Source: Parabacteroides sp. AD58 (lineage in GTDB: Bacteria; Bacteroidota; Bacteroidia; Bacteroidales; Tannerellaceae). Taken from it: a stretch of DNA of 64,000 bases. Location: NCBI RefSeq assembly GCF_023744375.2, contig NZ_CP146284.1, positions 248,001 through 312,000 on the forward strand, read 5' to 3'. Each line of letters opens with the position of its first letter. Position 1 is the stretch's first letter. The notes beneath the pieces are model-generated. The model was given only the letters and a program-made list of their open reading frames with translations, had not been told where the DNA came from and did not search any database. The position numbers were made by a program, and so were the translations under genes. Below are positions 10,116 to 19,597 of this stretch, in pieces.

Positions 10116-11321
10116 ATGAAGAAAATATATTGGATATTTCTGGCAACAGCCTATCTGCTGGCAGGTTGTCAGGCAAAAAGTGTACACGAAGATCACGACC
10201 ATGAGCAGCATCATGAAGAAGAAGCCGGGCATGATCATGAGCATGAAGAACATGACCACGAGCACGAACATGCTGAAGCGGGAGAAAACCATGTAGCAGG
10301 TGAAATTGTCTTTAAGAAGGCGAATGCGGAAGCTATCGGTTTGCAGACGGAAGAAATACAGCCGGCGGCCTTTTCGGAAGTATTGAAAACAAGCGGACAG
10401 ATTCAGGCTGCTCAAGGTTCTGAATCGGTTGTTGTGGCAACGGTTCCGGGTGTGGTTACTTTAGGAACGACTCGTTTTGTAGATGGAACGGCTGTACAGA
10501 AAGGACAGACTATTCTGTCGCTGGCTTCACAGTCATTGTCTGAGGGTGATGTCGCCTTGCGTTTGAAGAATGCGTATGAAACGGCGCAGAAAGAATATGA
10601 ACGCATGAAAGGACTGGTGGCTGATAAGATCGTTTCAGAAAAAGACTTTGAACAAGCCCGCCTGGCCTATGAAAATGCGAAGGTGGCCTATGATGCTGTT
10701 AGCGGAAAACATTCATCAAAGGGTGTGGCTGTTACGGCAACGATGAGCGGTTTCCTGAAGAATATTCTGGTAAAAGAGGGCGATTATGTAGCCGTAGGTC
10801 AGCCTTTGGCTACGATCTCACAGAATAACCGGCTGGTATTGCGGGCCGATGTCTCGGAAAAATATTATGCGCATTTACCTTTGATGCGGTCGGCTTATTT
10901 CAAAACGCCGTATGACGATCAGGTCTATAAATTGGATGAGCTGAACGGACGTTTCCTTTCATACGGAAAGTCGTCGGCCAATAATTCTTTCTATATACCC
11001 GTCTTGTTTGAGTTCGACAACAAAGGATCCGTAATACCTGGCTCATTCGTGGAAGTCTATCTGTTGGGTCGTCCGATGGAAGGCGTCTTGAGTCTGCCGC
11101 ATAGCGCTTTTGTAGAAGAACAAGGACTGTTCTTTGTCTACATCCGGCTGGATGAGGATTGCTACAAGAAGCAGGAAGTTTCTTTAGGAGCTGACAACGG
11201 CGAACGTGTCCAGATACTTTCCGGACTGAAGGCCGGTGATCAGGTCGTAACGAAAGGTGCTTATCAGATCAAGTTAGCTTCGGCTTCGAATGCTATTCCG
11301 GCTCATACACATAATCATTAA
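10116..11321 (+). CDS. Heavy-metal efflux membrane fusion protein (CusB/CzcB type)
   Basis: 401-aa periplasmic adaptor of a tripartite RND pump. Seen: a lipoprotein signal (LLAGC, Cys at about residue 18), then a His/Glu-rich segment at about 24-58 (repeats of HDHEHEEHDHEHEH), then HlyD-type features: a barrel-sandwich hybrid split by a coiled hairpin (AYETAQKEYERMKGLVADK) and SGFLKNILVKEGDYVAVGQP. The His-rich arm suggests handling of a soft or borderline metal (Co, Zn, Cd, Cu or Ag); which one is not shown. The pump gene follows after 17 bp. Confidence 0.88.
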   Translation: MKKIYWIFLATAYLLAGCQAKSVHEDHDHEQHHEEEAGHDHEHEEHDHEHEHAEAGENHVAGEIVFKKANAEAIGLQTEEIQPAAFSEVLKTSGQIQAAQGSESVVVATVPGVVTLGTTRFVDGTAVQKGQTILSLASQSLSEGDVALRLKNAYETAQKEYERMKGLVADKIVSEKDFEQARLAYENAKVAYDAVSGKHSSKGVAVTATMSGFLKNILVKEGDYVAVGQPLATISQNNRLVLRADVSEKYYAHLPLMRSAYFKTPYDDQVYKLDELNGRFLSYGKSSANNSFYIPVLFEFDNKGSVIPGSFVEVYLLGRPMEGVLSLPHSAFVEEQGLFFVYIRLDEDCYKKQEVSLGADNGERVQILSGLKAGDQVVTKGAYQIKLASASNAIPAHTHNH

Positions 11322-11338
11322 ACGAAATCGATACGGAT

Positions 11339-14300
11339 ATGCTGAATAAAATTATACATTATTCATTGCACAACCGGCTCGTCGTTTTGGTATGTGCCGT
11401 GTTGTTGCTGATAGGCGGAACTTATACAGCCTATCATACGGATGTGGATGTCTTTCCGGATCTGACGGCGCCGACAGTTGTTGTCATGACGGAAGCAAAC
11501 GGTATGGCTCCGGAAGAAGTAGAGCGCTTGGTAACTTTCCCTGTGGAAACGGCTGTCAATGGTGCTACGCATGTTCGCCGCGTCCGTTCTTCTTCGACAA
11601 CGGGTTTTTCGGTTGTATGGGTAGAATTCGACTGGGGAACGGATATTTATCTGGCCCGTCAGATTGTATCGGAGAAGTTGGCGATTGTAACAGATGACCT
11701 ACCTCAGAATGTAGGTCGCCCGACCATGGGACCGCAGTCGTCTATCTTGGGAGAAATGATGATTATCGGATTGACTTCTGATTCGACTTCCTTGCTGGAT
11801 GTACGAACTTTGGCCGATTGGACCATCCGTCCGCGATTACTTTCTACCGGCGGTGTGGCACAGGTAGCTGTTATCGGTGGCGACATCAAGGAATATCAGA
11901 TCTTATTGGATCCGGCGCGGATGAAACATTATGGAATCGGGTTAGATCAGGTTTTACTGGTTTGCCGCCAGATGAACCAGAATGCCAATGGCGGTGTCTT
12001 GTATGAATATTCCAATGAATATATTATACGTGGCGTCTTGACGACCACAAAAGCAGAAGAGCTGGCCAAAGGCGTTGTGGCCATGACGCCGGATAATACG
12101 CCGATTCTTCTGGAAGATATAGCAACCGTGAAAGTCGGAGGTAAGCAGCCGAAGTTAGGTCTGGCTTCTGAACGGACAAAGCCGGCTGTTCTGGTAACAG
12201 TAACCAAGCAGCCGAATACCAGTACAATCGAACTGACGGAGAAGTTGGATGCAGTTATGGCTGATTTGCAGAAGAACTTGCCGAAGGATGTACATGTCTC
12301 GACGGATATTTTCCGCCAGAGCCGTTTCATTGATAGCTCAATCAACAATGTAAAGGAGAGTTTGTTCGAAGGTAGTTTCTTCGTGATCATTGTTCTCTTC
12401 CTATTCTTGATGAATGTGCGGACAACGATCATCTCGCTGGTGGCTTTGCCGCTTTCGCTGCTGGTTTCCATCCTGACTTTACATTATCTTGGTTTAACCA
12501 TCAATACGATGAGTTTGGGCGGTATGGCAATTGCCATCGGTTCGCTGGTGGATGATGCGATTGTAGATGTGGAGAATGTGTATAAGCGGTTACGGCAGAA
12601 TCGGATGTTACCAGTAGAACAACAGCGCCCAACGAAGGATGTCGTCTTTGATGCTTCACGGGAAGTGCGTATGCCGATCCTGAATTCAACCTTGATTATT
12701 GTAGTCAGCTTTGTGCCTTTGTTCTTCCTGACAGGAATGGAAGGCCGAATGCTGGTTCCGCTGGGAATTGCTTTCATCGTCGCTTTGTTTGCTTCTACCG
12801 TAGTAGCCTTGACATTGACTCCGGTTTTATGCAGTTATCTGTTGGACCGAAAGGGAAAGAAACCGGCGCAAGATGCCTGGGTTGCAAGAAAGCTGCGTGG
12901 TATATATGAGAAGGCTTTGCTTTTCTCGATTCATCATAAACGGGGCGTATTGGCTTCTACAATATGTGTGTTTATTGTTGCTTTGGGATTATTCTTTACG
13001 TTGGGACGTAGCTTCCTGCCTCCGTTCAACGAAGGTTCATTTACAATTAATGTCAGTTCATTGCCGGGTATCTCGTTGGAAGAATCGGATAAGATCGGGC
13101 GTCGGGCAGAAGAGTTGCTGTTGCAGGTGCCGGAAATCCAGACGGTGGCCCGTAAAACCGGACGTGCTGAATTGGATGAACACGCTTTAGGTGTTAATGT
13201 CAGTGAGATTGAAGCTCCGTTTGAGTTGAAAGACCGTTCGAGAGCGGAAGTAACGAACGATGTCCGTCAGAAGCTGTCGACGATTACCGGTGCGAACATT
13301 GAGATCGGTCAGCCGATTTCCCACCGTATTGATGCCATGCTTTCGGGTACGGAAGCAAATATTGCCATCAAGTTGTTCGGAACGGACCTGAACCGGATGT
13401 TCCAGATCGGAAATCAGATCAAGGATGCGGTGAAAGGAATTGAAGGACTGGTGGACTTGAAGGTAGAACAGCAGATCGAACGTCCGCAGCTGACGATTAC
13501 ACCGAAGCGAGACATCTTGGCCAAGTTTGGTATTCCATTGCCGGAATTCCAGGAATATGTGAATGTCATGCTTGGCGGGGAAGTCGTCAGTCAGGTATAC
13601 GATGACGGAAAGACCTTCGATCTGACGGTCAAGACGTCTGACGAGAGCCGGGCTACGATGGACGATATCCGTAATCTGATGATCGATGCCAACGGAACCA
13701 AAGTACCGTTGAGTTATGTGGCCGATATCCGTTCGGCAGCCGGACCGAATACAATCAACCGCGAGAATGTTTGCCGGAAGATTGTGATCAGTGCCAATGT
13801 CTCGGAGCGTGACTTGCGAGGCGTGGTAAACGATATCCAGCAGGCCGTGAATGAGAAGATTGTTCTTCCCGAAGGTTATCATATCGAATACGGCGGACAG
13901 TTTGAGAGCGAACAGGCAGCCAGTCGTACGCTGTTGCTTACTTCGCTGATGTCGTTGATCGTTATCTTCCTTTTATTATATCATGAGTTCAAAGATGCCC
14001 GCGAGAGTGGCGTAGTAATGATCAATCTGCCGTTGGCCTTGATCGGTGGCGTGTTTATCTTATGCCTGACTTCGGGCGAGGTCAGTATTCCGGCAATCAT
14101 CGGGTTTATTTCCCTTTTCGGCATCGCTACGCGCAACGGTATGTTATTGATCAGTCATTATACGCAGTTGCGGAGTGAAGGAATGCCGTTGCAACGGGCT
14201 GTTGTGCAAGGTTCGCTGGATCGTCTGAACCCGATTCTGATGACGGCTTTGAGTTCGGCATTAGCTCTGATTCCGTTGGCGGTGAATGGCGATCTGCCCG

Positions 14301-14428
14301 GTAATGAAATCCAAAGTCCGATGGCAACGGTCATCTTGGGCGGATTACTTTCTTCTACCTTCCTCAACGGGTTTATCATTCCAATCATTTATTTACTTAT
14401 GAATAAAGAGGAGAAACAGATATGCTAA
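11339..14428 (+). CDS. Heavy-metal RND efflux pump (CusA/CzcA type)
   Basis: 1029-aa inner-membrane proton/metal antiporter. Seen: the N-terminal NRLVVLVCAVLLLIGG helix, VFPDLTAPTVVVMTEANGMA, and the charged helix-4 motif IAIGSLVDDAIVDVENVYKR with the proton-relay acidic residues. The helix-4 motif is nearer to CusA than to classical CzcA, hinting at Cu/Ag, but specificity is not proved. It ends in EEKQIC and overlaps the channel gene by 7 bp, so the tripartite set is one operon. Confidence 0.92.
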   Translation: MLNKIIHYSLHNRLVVLVCAVLLLIGGTYTAYHTDVDVFPDLTAPTVVVMTEANGMAPEEVERLVTFPVETAVNGATHVRRVRSSSTTGFSVVWVEFDWGTDIYLARQIVSEKLAIVTDDLPQNVGRPTMGPQSSILGEMMIIGLTSDSTSLLDVRTLADWTIRPRLLSTGGVAQVAVIGGDIKEYQILLDPARMKHYGIGLDQVLLVCRQMNQNANGGVLYEYSNEYIIRGVLTTTKAEELAKGVVAMTPDNTPILLEDIATVKVGGKQPKLGLASERTKPAVLVTVTKQPNTSTIELTEKLDAVMADLQKNLPKDVHVSTDIFRQSRFIDSSINNVKESLFEGSFFVIIVLFLFLMNVRTTIISLVALPLSLLVSILTLHYLGLTINTMSLGGMAIAIGSLVDDAIVDVENVYKRLRQNRMLPVEQQRPTKDVVFDASREVRMPILNSTLIIVVSFVPLFFLTGMEGRMLVPLGIAFIVALFASTVVALTLTPVLCSYLLDRKGKKPAQDAWVARKLRGIYEKALLFSIHHKRGVLASTICVFIVALGLFFTLGRSFLPPFNEGSFTINVSSLPGISLEESDKIGRRAEELLLQVPEIQTVARKTGRAELDEHALGVNVSEIEAPFELKDRSRAEVTNDVRQKLSTITGANIEIGQPISHRIDAMLSGTEANIAIKLFGTDLNRMFQIGNQIKDAVKGIEGLVDLKVEQQIERPQLTITPKRDILAKFGIPLPEFQEYVNVMLGGEVVSQVYDDGKTFDLTVKTSDESRATMDDIRNLMIDANGTKVPLSYVADIRSAAGPNTINRENVCRKIVISANVSERDLRGVVNDIQQAVNEKIVLPEGYHIEYGGQFESEQAASRTLLLTSLMSLIVIFLLLYHEFKDARESGVVMINLPLALIGGVFILCLTSGEVSIPAIIGFISLFGIATRNGMLLISHYTQLRSEGMPLQRAVVQGSLDRLNPILMTALSSALALIPLAVNGDLPGNEIQSPMATVILGGLLSSTFLNGFIIPIIYLLMNKEEKQIC

Positions 14429-15624
14429 GAAAACAGATATTTACAATCGCTTTATGCATCGGCTTCTCGGCAGCCTTCTCACAGGAAGTCTGCCGTCCGC
14501 AGACGATGGATGAAATGCTCCAGCTGATTGAGCAGAACAATAAGGACCTGAAGGCCGGAGCTTCGCAGACAGAAGCCTTCAAATGGCAGGCGCGGACAGA
14601 GAATAATTTGCCTGATCCGGAAGTTACTTATTCGCATCAGTGGGGAAACAAGGAAGGCATGGGTTTTACGGGTGAATTGATTGCCAGCCAGTCGTTCAAC
14701 TTCCCGACGCTTTATGCCCAGCGCAACAAACTGAACGAATCACGTTTCCGTTCGTTCGATGCCCAGTATGCCACTTCGCGCCAGCAGATTCTGTTGCAGG
14801 CGCAGCAGGCTTGCCTCGACTTGATCTACCTGAACCAGTTGCAGGCTTTGTTGGACGAACGCCTGGCCAATGCCGAGGCTCTGAGCCGTTTCTATGCTTC
14901 ACAGCTGGAAAAGGGTTCGGCCAATGTTATCGAGACGAACAAGATTGACCTGGAGCTGCTGAATGCCCGCAATGAAGTGCGGCAGAACGAAGCGGCACGC
15001 CAGGCAAAACTGGAAGAACTGACGGCCTTGAACGGCGGCATTCCGGTAGCTTTTGCCGATACGGTTTATCGGTCGGCCTGGGAATATCCGTCCGATTTCG
15101 AAGCATTCAAGATAGAAGCTTTGGCTTCATTGCCCGAAATGCAGGCCTTACAAAGCGAGCAGGCGGCCGCATCTCGTTCGGTGACGGTTAGCAAACAACA
15201 ATGGTTGCCGAATCTGACATTAGGATATCGAATGAATCCGTCGAGTGGAGGTGAGCGTTATAATGGTGTGTTGGTAGGTATTTCCATCCCGCTTTTCTCC
15301 AATCGTGGAAAAGTAAAGCAAGCCAAGGCCGAGCGCTTCTATGCTGAAACCAAGGTACAGAGTTTTACGGATACCGAGACGGCGGCTTTGCGCCAAGTCT
15401 GGGTTCAGGCGGGTAAACTGAAGGTATCGGCGGACGAATATGCATCGGTTCTGCAGAAGCAGAATAATATCGCGCTGCTGAACAAGGCGATTCAGGCCGG
15501 ACAGATTTCGATGATCGAATACTTCGTCAATGTAACGACTTTCTATCAGAGCATGCAGAATTATCTGCAGTTGCAGAATGAATATCAGAAAGCGATGGCA
15601 CAGCTTTATCGCTTCCGCTTATAA
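14422..15624 (+). CDS. TolC-family outer-membrane channel of the metal efflux system
   Basis: 400 aa with a signal peptide (QIFTIALCIGFSAAFSQ). It has the two long alpha-helical, coiled-coil-forming repeats of outer membrane efflux proteins (ARNEVRQNEAARQAKLEELT in the first half, QNNIALLNKAIQAGQISMIE in the second). The start overlaps the pump gene. Together with the two genes upstream it forms an envelope-spanning exporter. Confidence 0.88.
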   Translation: MLRKQIFTIALCIGFSAAFSQEVCRPQTMDEMLQLIEQNNKDLKAGASQTEAFKWQARTENNLPDPEVTYSHQWGNKEGMGFTGELIASQSFNFPTLYAQRNKLNESRFRSFDAQYATSRQQILLQAQQACLDLIYLNQLQALLDERLANAEALSRFYASQLEKGSANVIETNKIDLELLNARNEVRQNEAARQAKLEELTALNGGIPVAFADTVYRSAWEYPSDFEAFKIEALASLPEMQALQSEQAAASRSVTVSKQQWLPNLTLGYRMNPSSGGERYNGVLVGISIPLFSNRGKVKQAKAERFYAETKVQSFTDTETAALRQVWVQAGKLKVSADEYASVLQKQNNIALLNKAIQAGQISMIEYFVNVTTFYQSMQNYLQLQNEYQKAMAQLYRFRL

Positions 15625-15640
15625 CAGAAAAATCAGAGAA

Positions 15641-15676
15641 AAGCCCTGTCGTTTCGGTCGGCAGGGCTTTTTTTGT
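15641..15676 (+). terminator. Rho-independent terminator of the efflux operon
   Basis: AAGCCCTG at 15641-15648 pairs perfectly with CAGGGCTT, followed by seven or more T residues. It lies 17 bp after the channel gene. Confidence 0.9.
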
Positions 15677-15745
15677 ATCATTTTTTATTTTCGGATGCAG
15701 TATTTGTGCTTTCTTCGCATTTAACTGATAAAATAATTCGAAAAG

Positions 15746-16294
15746 ATGAGCGAACAGGAGTTGGCTGAAGGTTGCCGGGCTGGCGATAATCGGGCGCGCA
15801 AGGAGCTGTATGAGCTTTTTGCCCAGCCGATGTTATGCCTATGTTTCCGCTACGTCGCCAATTTGGAACAGGCTCAGGACTTGCTACACGACGGCTTCCT
15901 GAAAGTCTTTTCGTCTATTTCTTTGTTTACTTATCAGGGAGAAGGCAGCCTTAGGGCGTGGATGAGCCGGGTATTTACCAATGTAGCCCTGGGCTTTCTG
16001 CGGGCCAATAAATTATTGCCTTCGCTGGTTCCGCTGGAAACGATAACTGATACTGCCGACGAAGAAGAAGAGCCGGATGCCAATCGTTTGCCAATCGACG
16101 TACTGATGCGCCTTGTGGCGGAACTACCGCCGGGTTATCGTACGGTATTCAATCTTTATGTGTTTGAGGAATGGTCGCACAAAGAGATTGCCGCTTATTT
16201 GCATATACAGGAGAAATCATCGGCCTCACAACTCAATCGGGCGCGTAAGATGCTGATGGAACGAATACGAAACTATCTAAAATCAACAGAGTAA
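15746..16294 (+). CDS. ECF-type RNA polymerase sigma factor
   Basis: 182 aa. Seen: region 2 (ARKELYELFAQPMLCLCFRY and the LLHDGFLKVF -10-recognition helix) and region 4 (ELPPGYRTVFNLYVFEEWSH, then KEIAAYLHIQEKSSASQLNR). A linker with DEEEEPD joins them. The stop shares one base with the start of the next gene (TAATG), so translation is probably coupled. The partner gene is the likely source of its regulation. Confidence 0.92.
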   Translation: MSEQELAEGCRAGDNRARKELYELFAQPMLCLCFRYVANLEQAQDLLHDGFLKVFSSISLFTYQGEGSLRAWMSRVFTNVALGFLRANKLLPSLVPLETITDTADEEEEPDANRLPIDVLMRLVAELPPGYRTVFNLYVFEEWSHKEIAAYLHIQEKSSASQLNRARKMLMERIRNYLKSTE

Positions 16295-17475
16295 TGGAAG
16301 AAAAGCAGCATGACATCATTGAAGTCTGTCGCAGGCGAAAAGAGGAATTCCGGCTTCCATTGCCTGTGGACGGATGGGAACGTCTGGAAGCCGACTTGCA
16401 GGCAATGGAGAAACCGATGCGCCGCCGGATTGTGTGGTGGCGCTGGCTGGCGGCTGCTGCATTGCTGGCTGGTATTACTTTCTCCGGCTGGTGGCTGTGG
16501 CAGATGCCGGAGATAGAGCCGTTGCCGGAAGAAGTCGTTACAGCAACCGTAGCTGAAGAAGTACGTCCGGTTGTTCCCGAGGTAGAAGTCTTGCCATTGG
16601 CTTATCTTTCCGTGCGGGAGGAAGAAATCTCACTGCATGCAGTGGCGGTACCGGAAGAGAAGAAGGAATCTGTTCCCGAAGAACCGGCTGCTGTTTCTGT
16701 ATCGGAAGAACCGGCAAAGGAAGAAGAAGTCAAGCCGGAAACATCCGTCTGGACATTACCCGAAGAAAAACAGCCTCGTCGCCGTAGAGGAAGCTGGTCA
16801 TTTGGTTTGGCTGCCGGCGGGAGCGGGGCGATGAATCTGTCGTTGGCATCTGTGGATGATAATTATGTAGCCAGCGATCCTATACAGCCGGGAGTAGACG
16901 GTAGTGATGAAGATGACGATGACCAGAAACCGGAAGAAAGCCTGCAAACCCGCGGCTTGTCGGCTGTATCAGGTATACGGGAGCCGTCGCTCGATTATCA
17001 TCATCGCCTGCCGATTTCGTTTGGTTTCTCGGCCCGTTATGCCTGGAAACCGGATTTAGGCATAGAAACGGGACTGACATATACTTGGCTTTATTCGTCG
17101 TTACGTTCGGGCGGTTACCGGACGGGCGAACAGTCATTGCATTATTTAGGAATACCTCTCAAGCTGAATTGGACATTCTGGCGGAAAGACAATCTGTCGT
17201 TCTATCTCTCTGGTGGCGGGTTGCAGGAATATTGTGTATCGGCACGTAGGCAATTCGTCGGTGAATCGTCCTATTCATTACCCGTCAACCGCTGGCAGAC
17301 TTCGATACAGGGCGGATTAGGATTCCAGATTCAGGTATATAAATCAGTCTCCATTTATCTGGAACCCAATTTTGGTTATTACTTCGATATGTTGGGAACC
17401 AGTCAGGTGGAAACGTACCGGACCGAGAATCCATTGAATATCGGACTACAAATCGGTGTCAGGTTTGGCAAATAA
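16294..17475 (+). CDS. Sigma-factor partner: inner-membrane helix, Pro/Glu linker and outer-membrane beta-barrel domain
   Basis: 393 aa. Seen in order: a cytoplasmic N-terminal stretch of about 45 residues without a signal peptide (EEFRLPLPVDGWERLEADLQ), a transmembrane helix at about 46-69 (WWRWLAAAALLAGITFSGWW), a long Pro/Glu/Val-rich linker to about 170, an acidic DEDDDD patch, and a C-terminal beta-strand-rich domain of the outer-membrane beta-barrel/PorT-like type ending GLQIGVRFGK. The architecture suggests an anti-sigma-like arm joined to an envelope sensor. The function is unproven. It overlaps the sigma gene by 1 bp. Confidence 0.7.
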   Translation: MEEKQHDIIEVCRRRKEEFRLPLPVDGWERLEADLQAMEKPMRRRIVWWRWLAAAALLAGITFSGWWLWQMPEIEPLPEEVVTATVAEEVRPVVPEVEVLPLAYLSVREEEISLHAVAVPEEKKESVPEEPAAVSVSEEPAKEEEVKPETSVWTLPEEKQPRRRRGSWSFGLAAGGSGAMNLSLASVDDNYVASDPIQPGVDGSDEDDDDQKPEESLQTRGLSAVSGIREPSLDYHHRLPISFGFSARYAWKPDLGIETGLTYTWLYSSLRSGGYRTGEQSLHYLGIPLKLNWTFWRKDNLSFYLSGGGLQEYCVSARRQFVGESSYSLPVNRWQTSIQGGLGFQIQVYKSVSIYLEPNFGYYFDMLGTSQVETYRTENPLNIGLQIGVRFGK

Positions 17476-17496
17476 TCCCGAAAAGTATTACTTTTG
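17464..17496 (+). promoter_or_regulatory. Promoter of the GH130 gene
   Basis: TTTG at 17464-17467 and TACTTTTG at 17489-17496 are separated by 21 bp, a full match to the Bacteroidales sigma promoter. The -33 box overlaps the last codons of the preceding gene. The start codon is 35 bp downstream. Confidence 0.75.
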
Positions 17497-17530
17497 CAGG
17501 TAATTATAAGTTAAACTAAAAACGACAAAT

Positions 17531-18511
17531 ATGAGTGAATTGAAGCAAATCGCAGCAATGCCGTGGGAAGACCGCCCCGAAGGTTGTACTGACGTGATGT
17601 GGCGTTATTCAAAGAATCCGGTGATCGGACGTTATCACATCCCGACATCCAACAGTATCTTCAACAGCGCCGTTGTTCCGTTCAAGGATGGGTATGCCGG
17701 AGTGTTCCGTTGCGACAACAAAGCTGTACAGATGAATATCTTTGCCGGCTTCAGTAAAGACGGTATTAACTGGGAAATCAATCATGAACCGATCCAGTTT
17801 AAAGCCGGAAATACGGATATGATTGAATCAGAATATAAATATGATCCGCGTGTTGCCTGGATTGAAGACCGTTATTGGATTACCTGGTGTAATGGTTATC
17901 ACGGACCAACCATCGGTATTGCTTATACCTTCGACTTCCAGGAATTCTTCCAGTGCGAGAATGCTTTCTTGCCGTTCAACCGTAACGGTGTGTTGTTCCC
18001 GCAGAAGATTAACGGTAAATATGCCATGTTGAGCCGTCCGAGCGATAACGGTCATACCCCGTTTGGTGATATTTACATCAGCTACAGTCCGGATATGAAA
18101 TACTGGGGCGAACACCGTTGTGTGATGAAAGTAACTCCTTTCCCGGAAAGTGCTTGGCAGTGCCTGAAGATCGGTGCCGGATCTGTTCCGTTTATGACAG
18201 AAGCCGGATGGTTGATGTTCTACCACGGCGTTATCCAGACTTGCAACGGTTACCGTTATTCGATGGGTGCAGTTATCCTGGATAAGGAGAATCCGGAAAA
18301 GGTACTGTATCGTACGCGCGATTATATCCTGGCTCCGGCAGCTCCTTATGAATTACAGGGCGATGTGCCTAATGTTGTATTCCCATGTGCCGCTTTGCAG
18401 GATGGCAAACGTGTAGCTGTTTATTATGGTGCAGCTGATACAGTTGTTTGTATGGCATTCGGTTATATCGACGAAATCATCGAATTTGTAAAGACACATT
18501 CAATCGTTTAA
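17531..18511 (+). CDS. GH130 family beta-mannoside phosphorylase/hydrolase
   Basis: 326 aa without a signal peptide, so cytosolic. The sequence matches the five-bladed propeller GH130 family: [55 protein letters not shown], and [20 protein letters not shown]. Family members phosphorolyse beta-1,4-mannosyl-GlcNAc or mannooligosaccharides, or hydrolyse beta-1,2-mannosides. A role in N-glycan core or mannan use is likely, but the exact linkage cannot be read from the sequence. It has its own promoter and terminator. Confidence 0.85.
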   Translation: MSELKQIAAMPWEDRPEGCTDVMWRYSKNPVIGRYHIPTSNSIFNSAVVPFKDGYAGVFRCDNKAVQMNIFAGFSKDGINWEINHEPIQFKAGNTDMIESEYKYDPRVAWIEDRYWITWCNGYHGPTIGIAYTFDFQEFFQCENAFLPFNRNGVLFPQKINGKYAMLSRPSDNGHTPFGDIYISYSPDMKYWGEHRCVMKVTPFPESAWQCLKIGAGSVPFMTEAGWLMFYHGVIQTCNGYRYSMGAVILDKENPEKVLYRTRDYILAPAAPYELQGDVPNVVFPCAALQDGKRVAVYYGAADTVVCMAFGYIDEIIEFVKTHSIV

Positions 18512-18521
18512 TTGAATCCTG

Positions 18522-18561
18522 AAAAAGCCGGCGTATTTTCATCAAAATACGCCGGCTTTTT
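18522..18561 (+). terminator. Perfect palindrome/terminator after the GH130 gene
   Basis: An 18-bp perfect stem (AAAAAGCCGGCGTATTTT with its complement) around a CATC loop. It acts as a terminator in both directions by form. It is also a member of the GCCGGC repeat family. Confidence 0.8.
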
Positions 18562-18582
18562 ATAAAAATACGCCAGCTTTTC
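18522..18582. repeat. GCCGGC palindromic repeat cluster, locus B
   Basis: Three units about 22 bp apart: AAAAAGCCGGCGTATTTT, its inverted copy CAAAATACGCCGGCTTTTT, and a degenerate third AAAAATACGCCAGCTTTTC. Same family as the clusters near 5.9 kb and 53.25 kb. Confidence 0.65.
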
Positions 18583-18657
18583 TTTCAAATCTAACGTATA
18601 TCGAAAATGATTCCCTTGAGGATTGAAAATGATCCTCGTTTATTTTGTCGGGAGGCT

Positions 18658-19506
18658 TTATTCAATTGCCATTTCTTCCCATTTCCCGTTCACTAATTCA
18701 CAAGTTGCTCTGAATCCTTTTGCTTTAAGGAGTTCGAAAGCTTCCTCGCGACCGTCGTTGACAAGATCCGGATAATGGCTGTCTGAATTGACCATGATTG
18801 GAATATGACGTTCACGGATGGCCTCCAGGAACTTTTCGTGCGGATAAATTTCCCCTTTCTTCTTCAGGTTTTTCGTATTGATTTCGGCCATTAGTCCTTT
18901 CTCGGCAATCAAATCCAGATAAGCAAACAGTTCTTTGGTGTACCAGTCCGCATCCAGCGAGAAACCTGTGTATCGTTGTCCGTTCATGTAGATTTTATCG
19001 AGGTGGCCAACAATGTCGATGCCTCCGGCCTCTACCATCGCACAAGAAGAATCGTAGTAATGCTTGACTAATTTACGTATATCACCTTCGTAATACTGAT
19101 CGACTCCACGGGCAAAGTCACTGAAAGCCCCGTCGATACACATCATGTTCTCTTCTGCCAGCGGATAGGCAATGGGGAGGAAATGAATGGAGCCGATCCG
19201 ATAATCCAGTGGCAGACTCGTAAAATAATCGATCGACGCGTTGTAGGTCTTATCCAGGTAATCAATTTCCAGTCCGGTGTAAATTTCCAGTTGTCCGGCA
19301 TATTTCTTCCTGAGCCGGTCTATTTCTTCCAGATATTCATTCATGTCTTCTTTGGACATGTTCCAGAAGGTTTCGAAGGGCAGGGGAGAATGAGAGGAAA
19401 ACCCATAAGCCCGAAATTGATGCTGAATGGCGAATTTGACAAAGTCTTCCGGGAAACTTCTTCCGTCGCAGAAGTTACAATGGCTATGATAATTGCTAAG
19501 TTGCAT
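18658..19506 (-). CDS. PHP-domain histidinol-phosphatase-like protein
   Basis: 282 aa, a metal-dependent phosphoesterase of the PHP superfamily. Seen: the N-terminal NYHSHCNFCDG metal-binding motif, SSHSPLPF, GLEIDYLD, GSIHFLP, DIVGHLDK, and VNSDSHYP near the C terminus, in the HisJ order. It probably removes phosphate from histidinol phosphate or another small phosphoester. No other his genes are nearby, so the pathway assignment is tentative. Confidence 0.8.
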   Translation of the reverse strand: MQLSNYHSHCNFCDGRSFPEDFVKFAIQHQFRAYGFSSHSPLPFETFWNMSKEDMNEYLEEIDRLRKKYAGQLEIYTGLEIDYLDKTYNASIDYFTSLPLDYRIGSIHFLPIAYPLAEENMMCIDGAFSDFARGVDQYYEGDIRKLVKHYYDSSCAMVEAGGIDIVGHLDKIYMNGQRYTGFSLDADWYTKELFAYLDLIAEKGLMAEINTKNLKKKGEIYPHEKFLEAIRERHIPIMVNSDSHYPDLVNDGREEAFELLKAKGFRATCELVNGKWEEMAIE

Positions 19507-19597
19507 AAGTTGTTTTATCTTTATTGCTTTTGTTCTGTAAAGTTAATAGTTTTATGCGAGTTGCGGAACAGGATTGTCCGCTTTTCTTCATCTGGAA

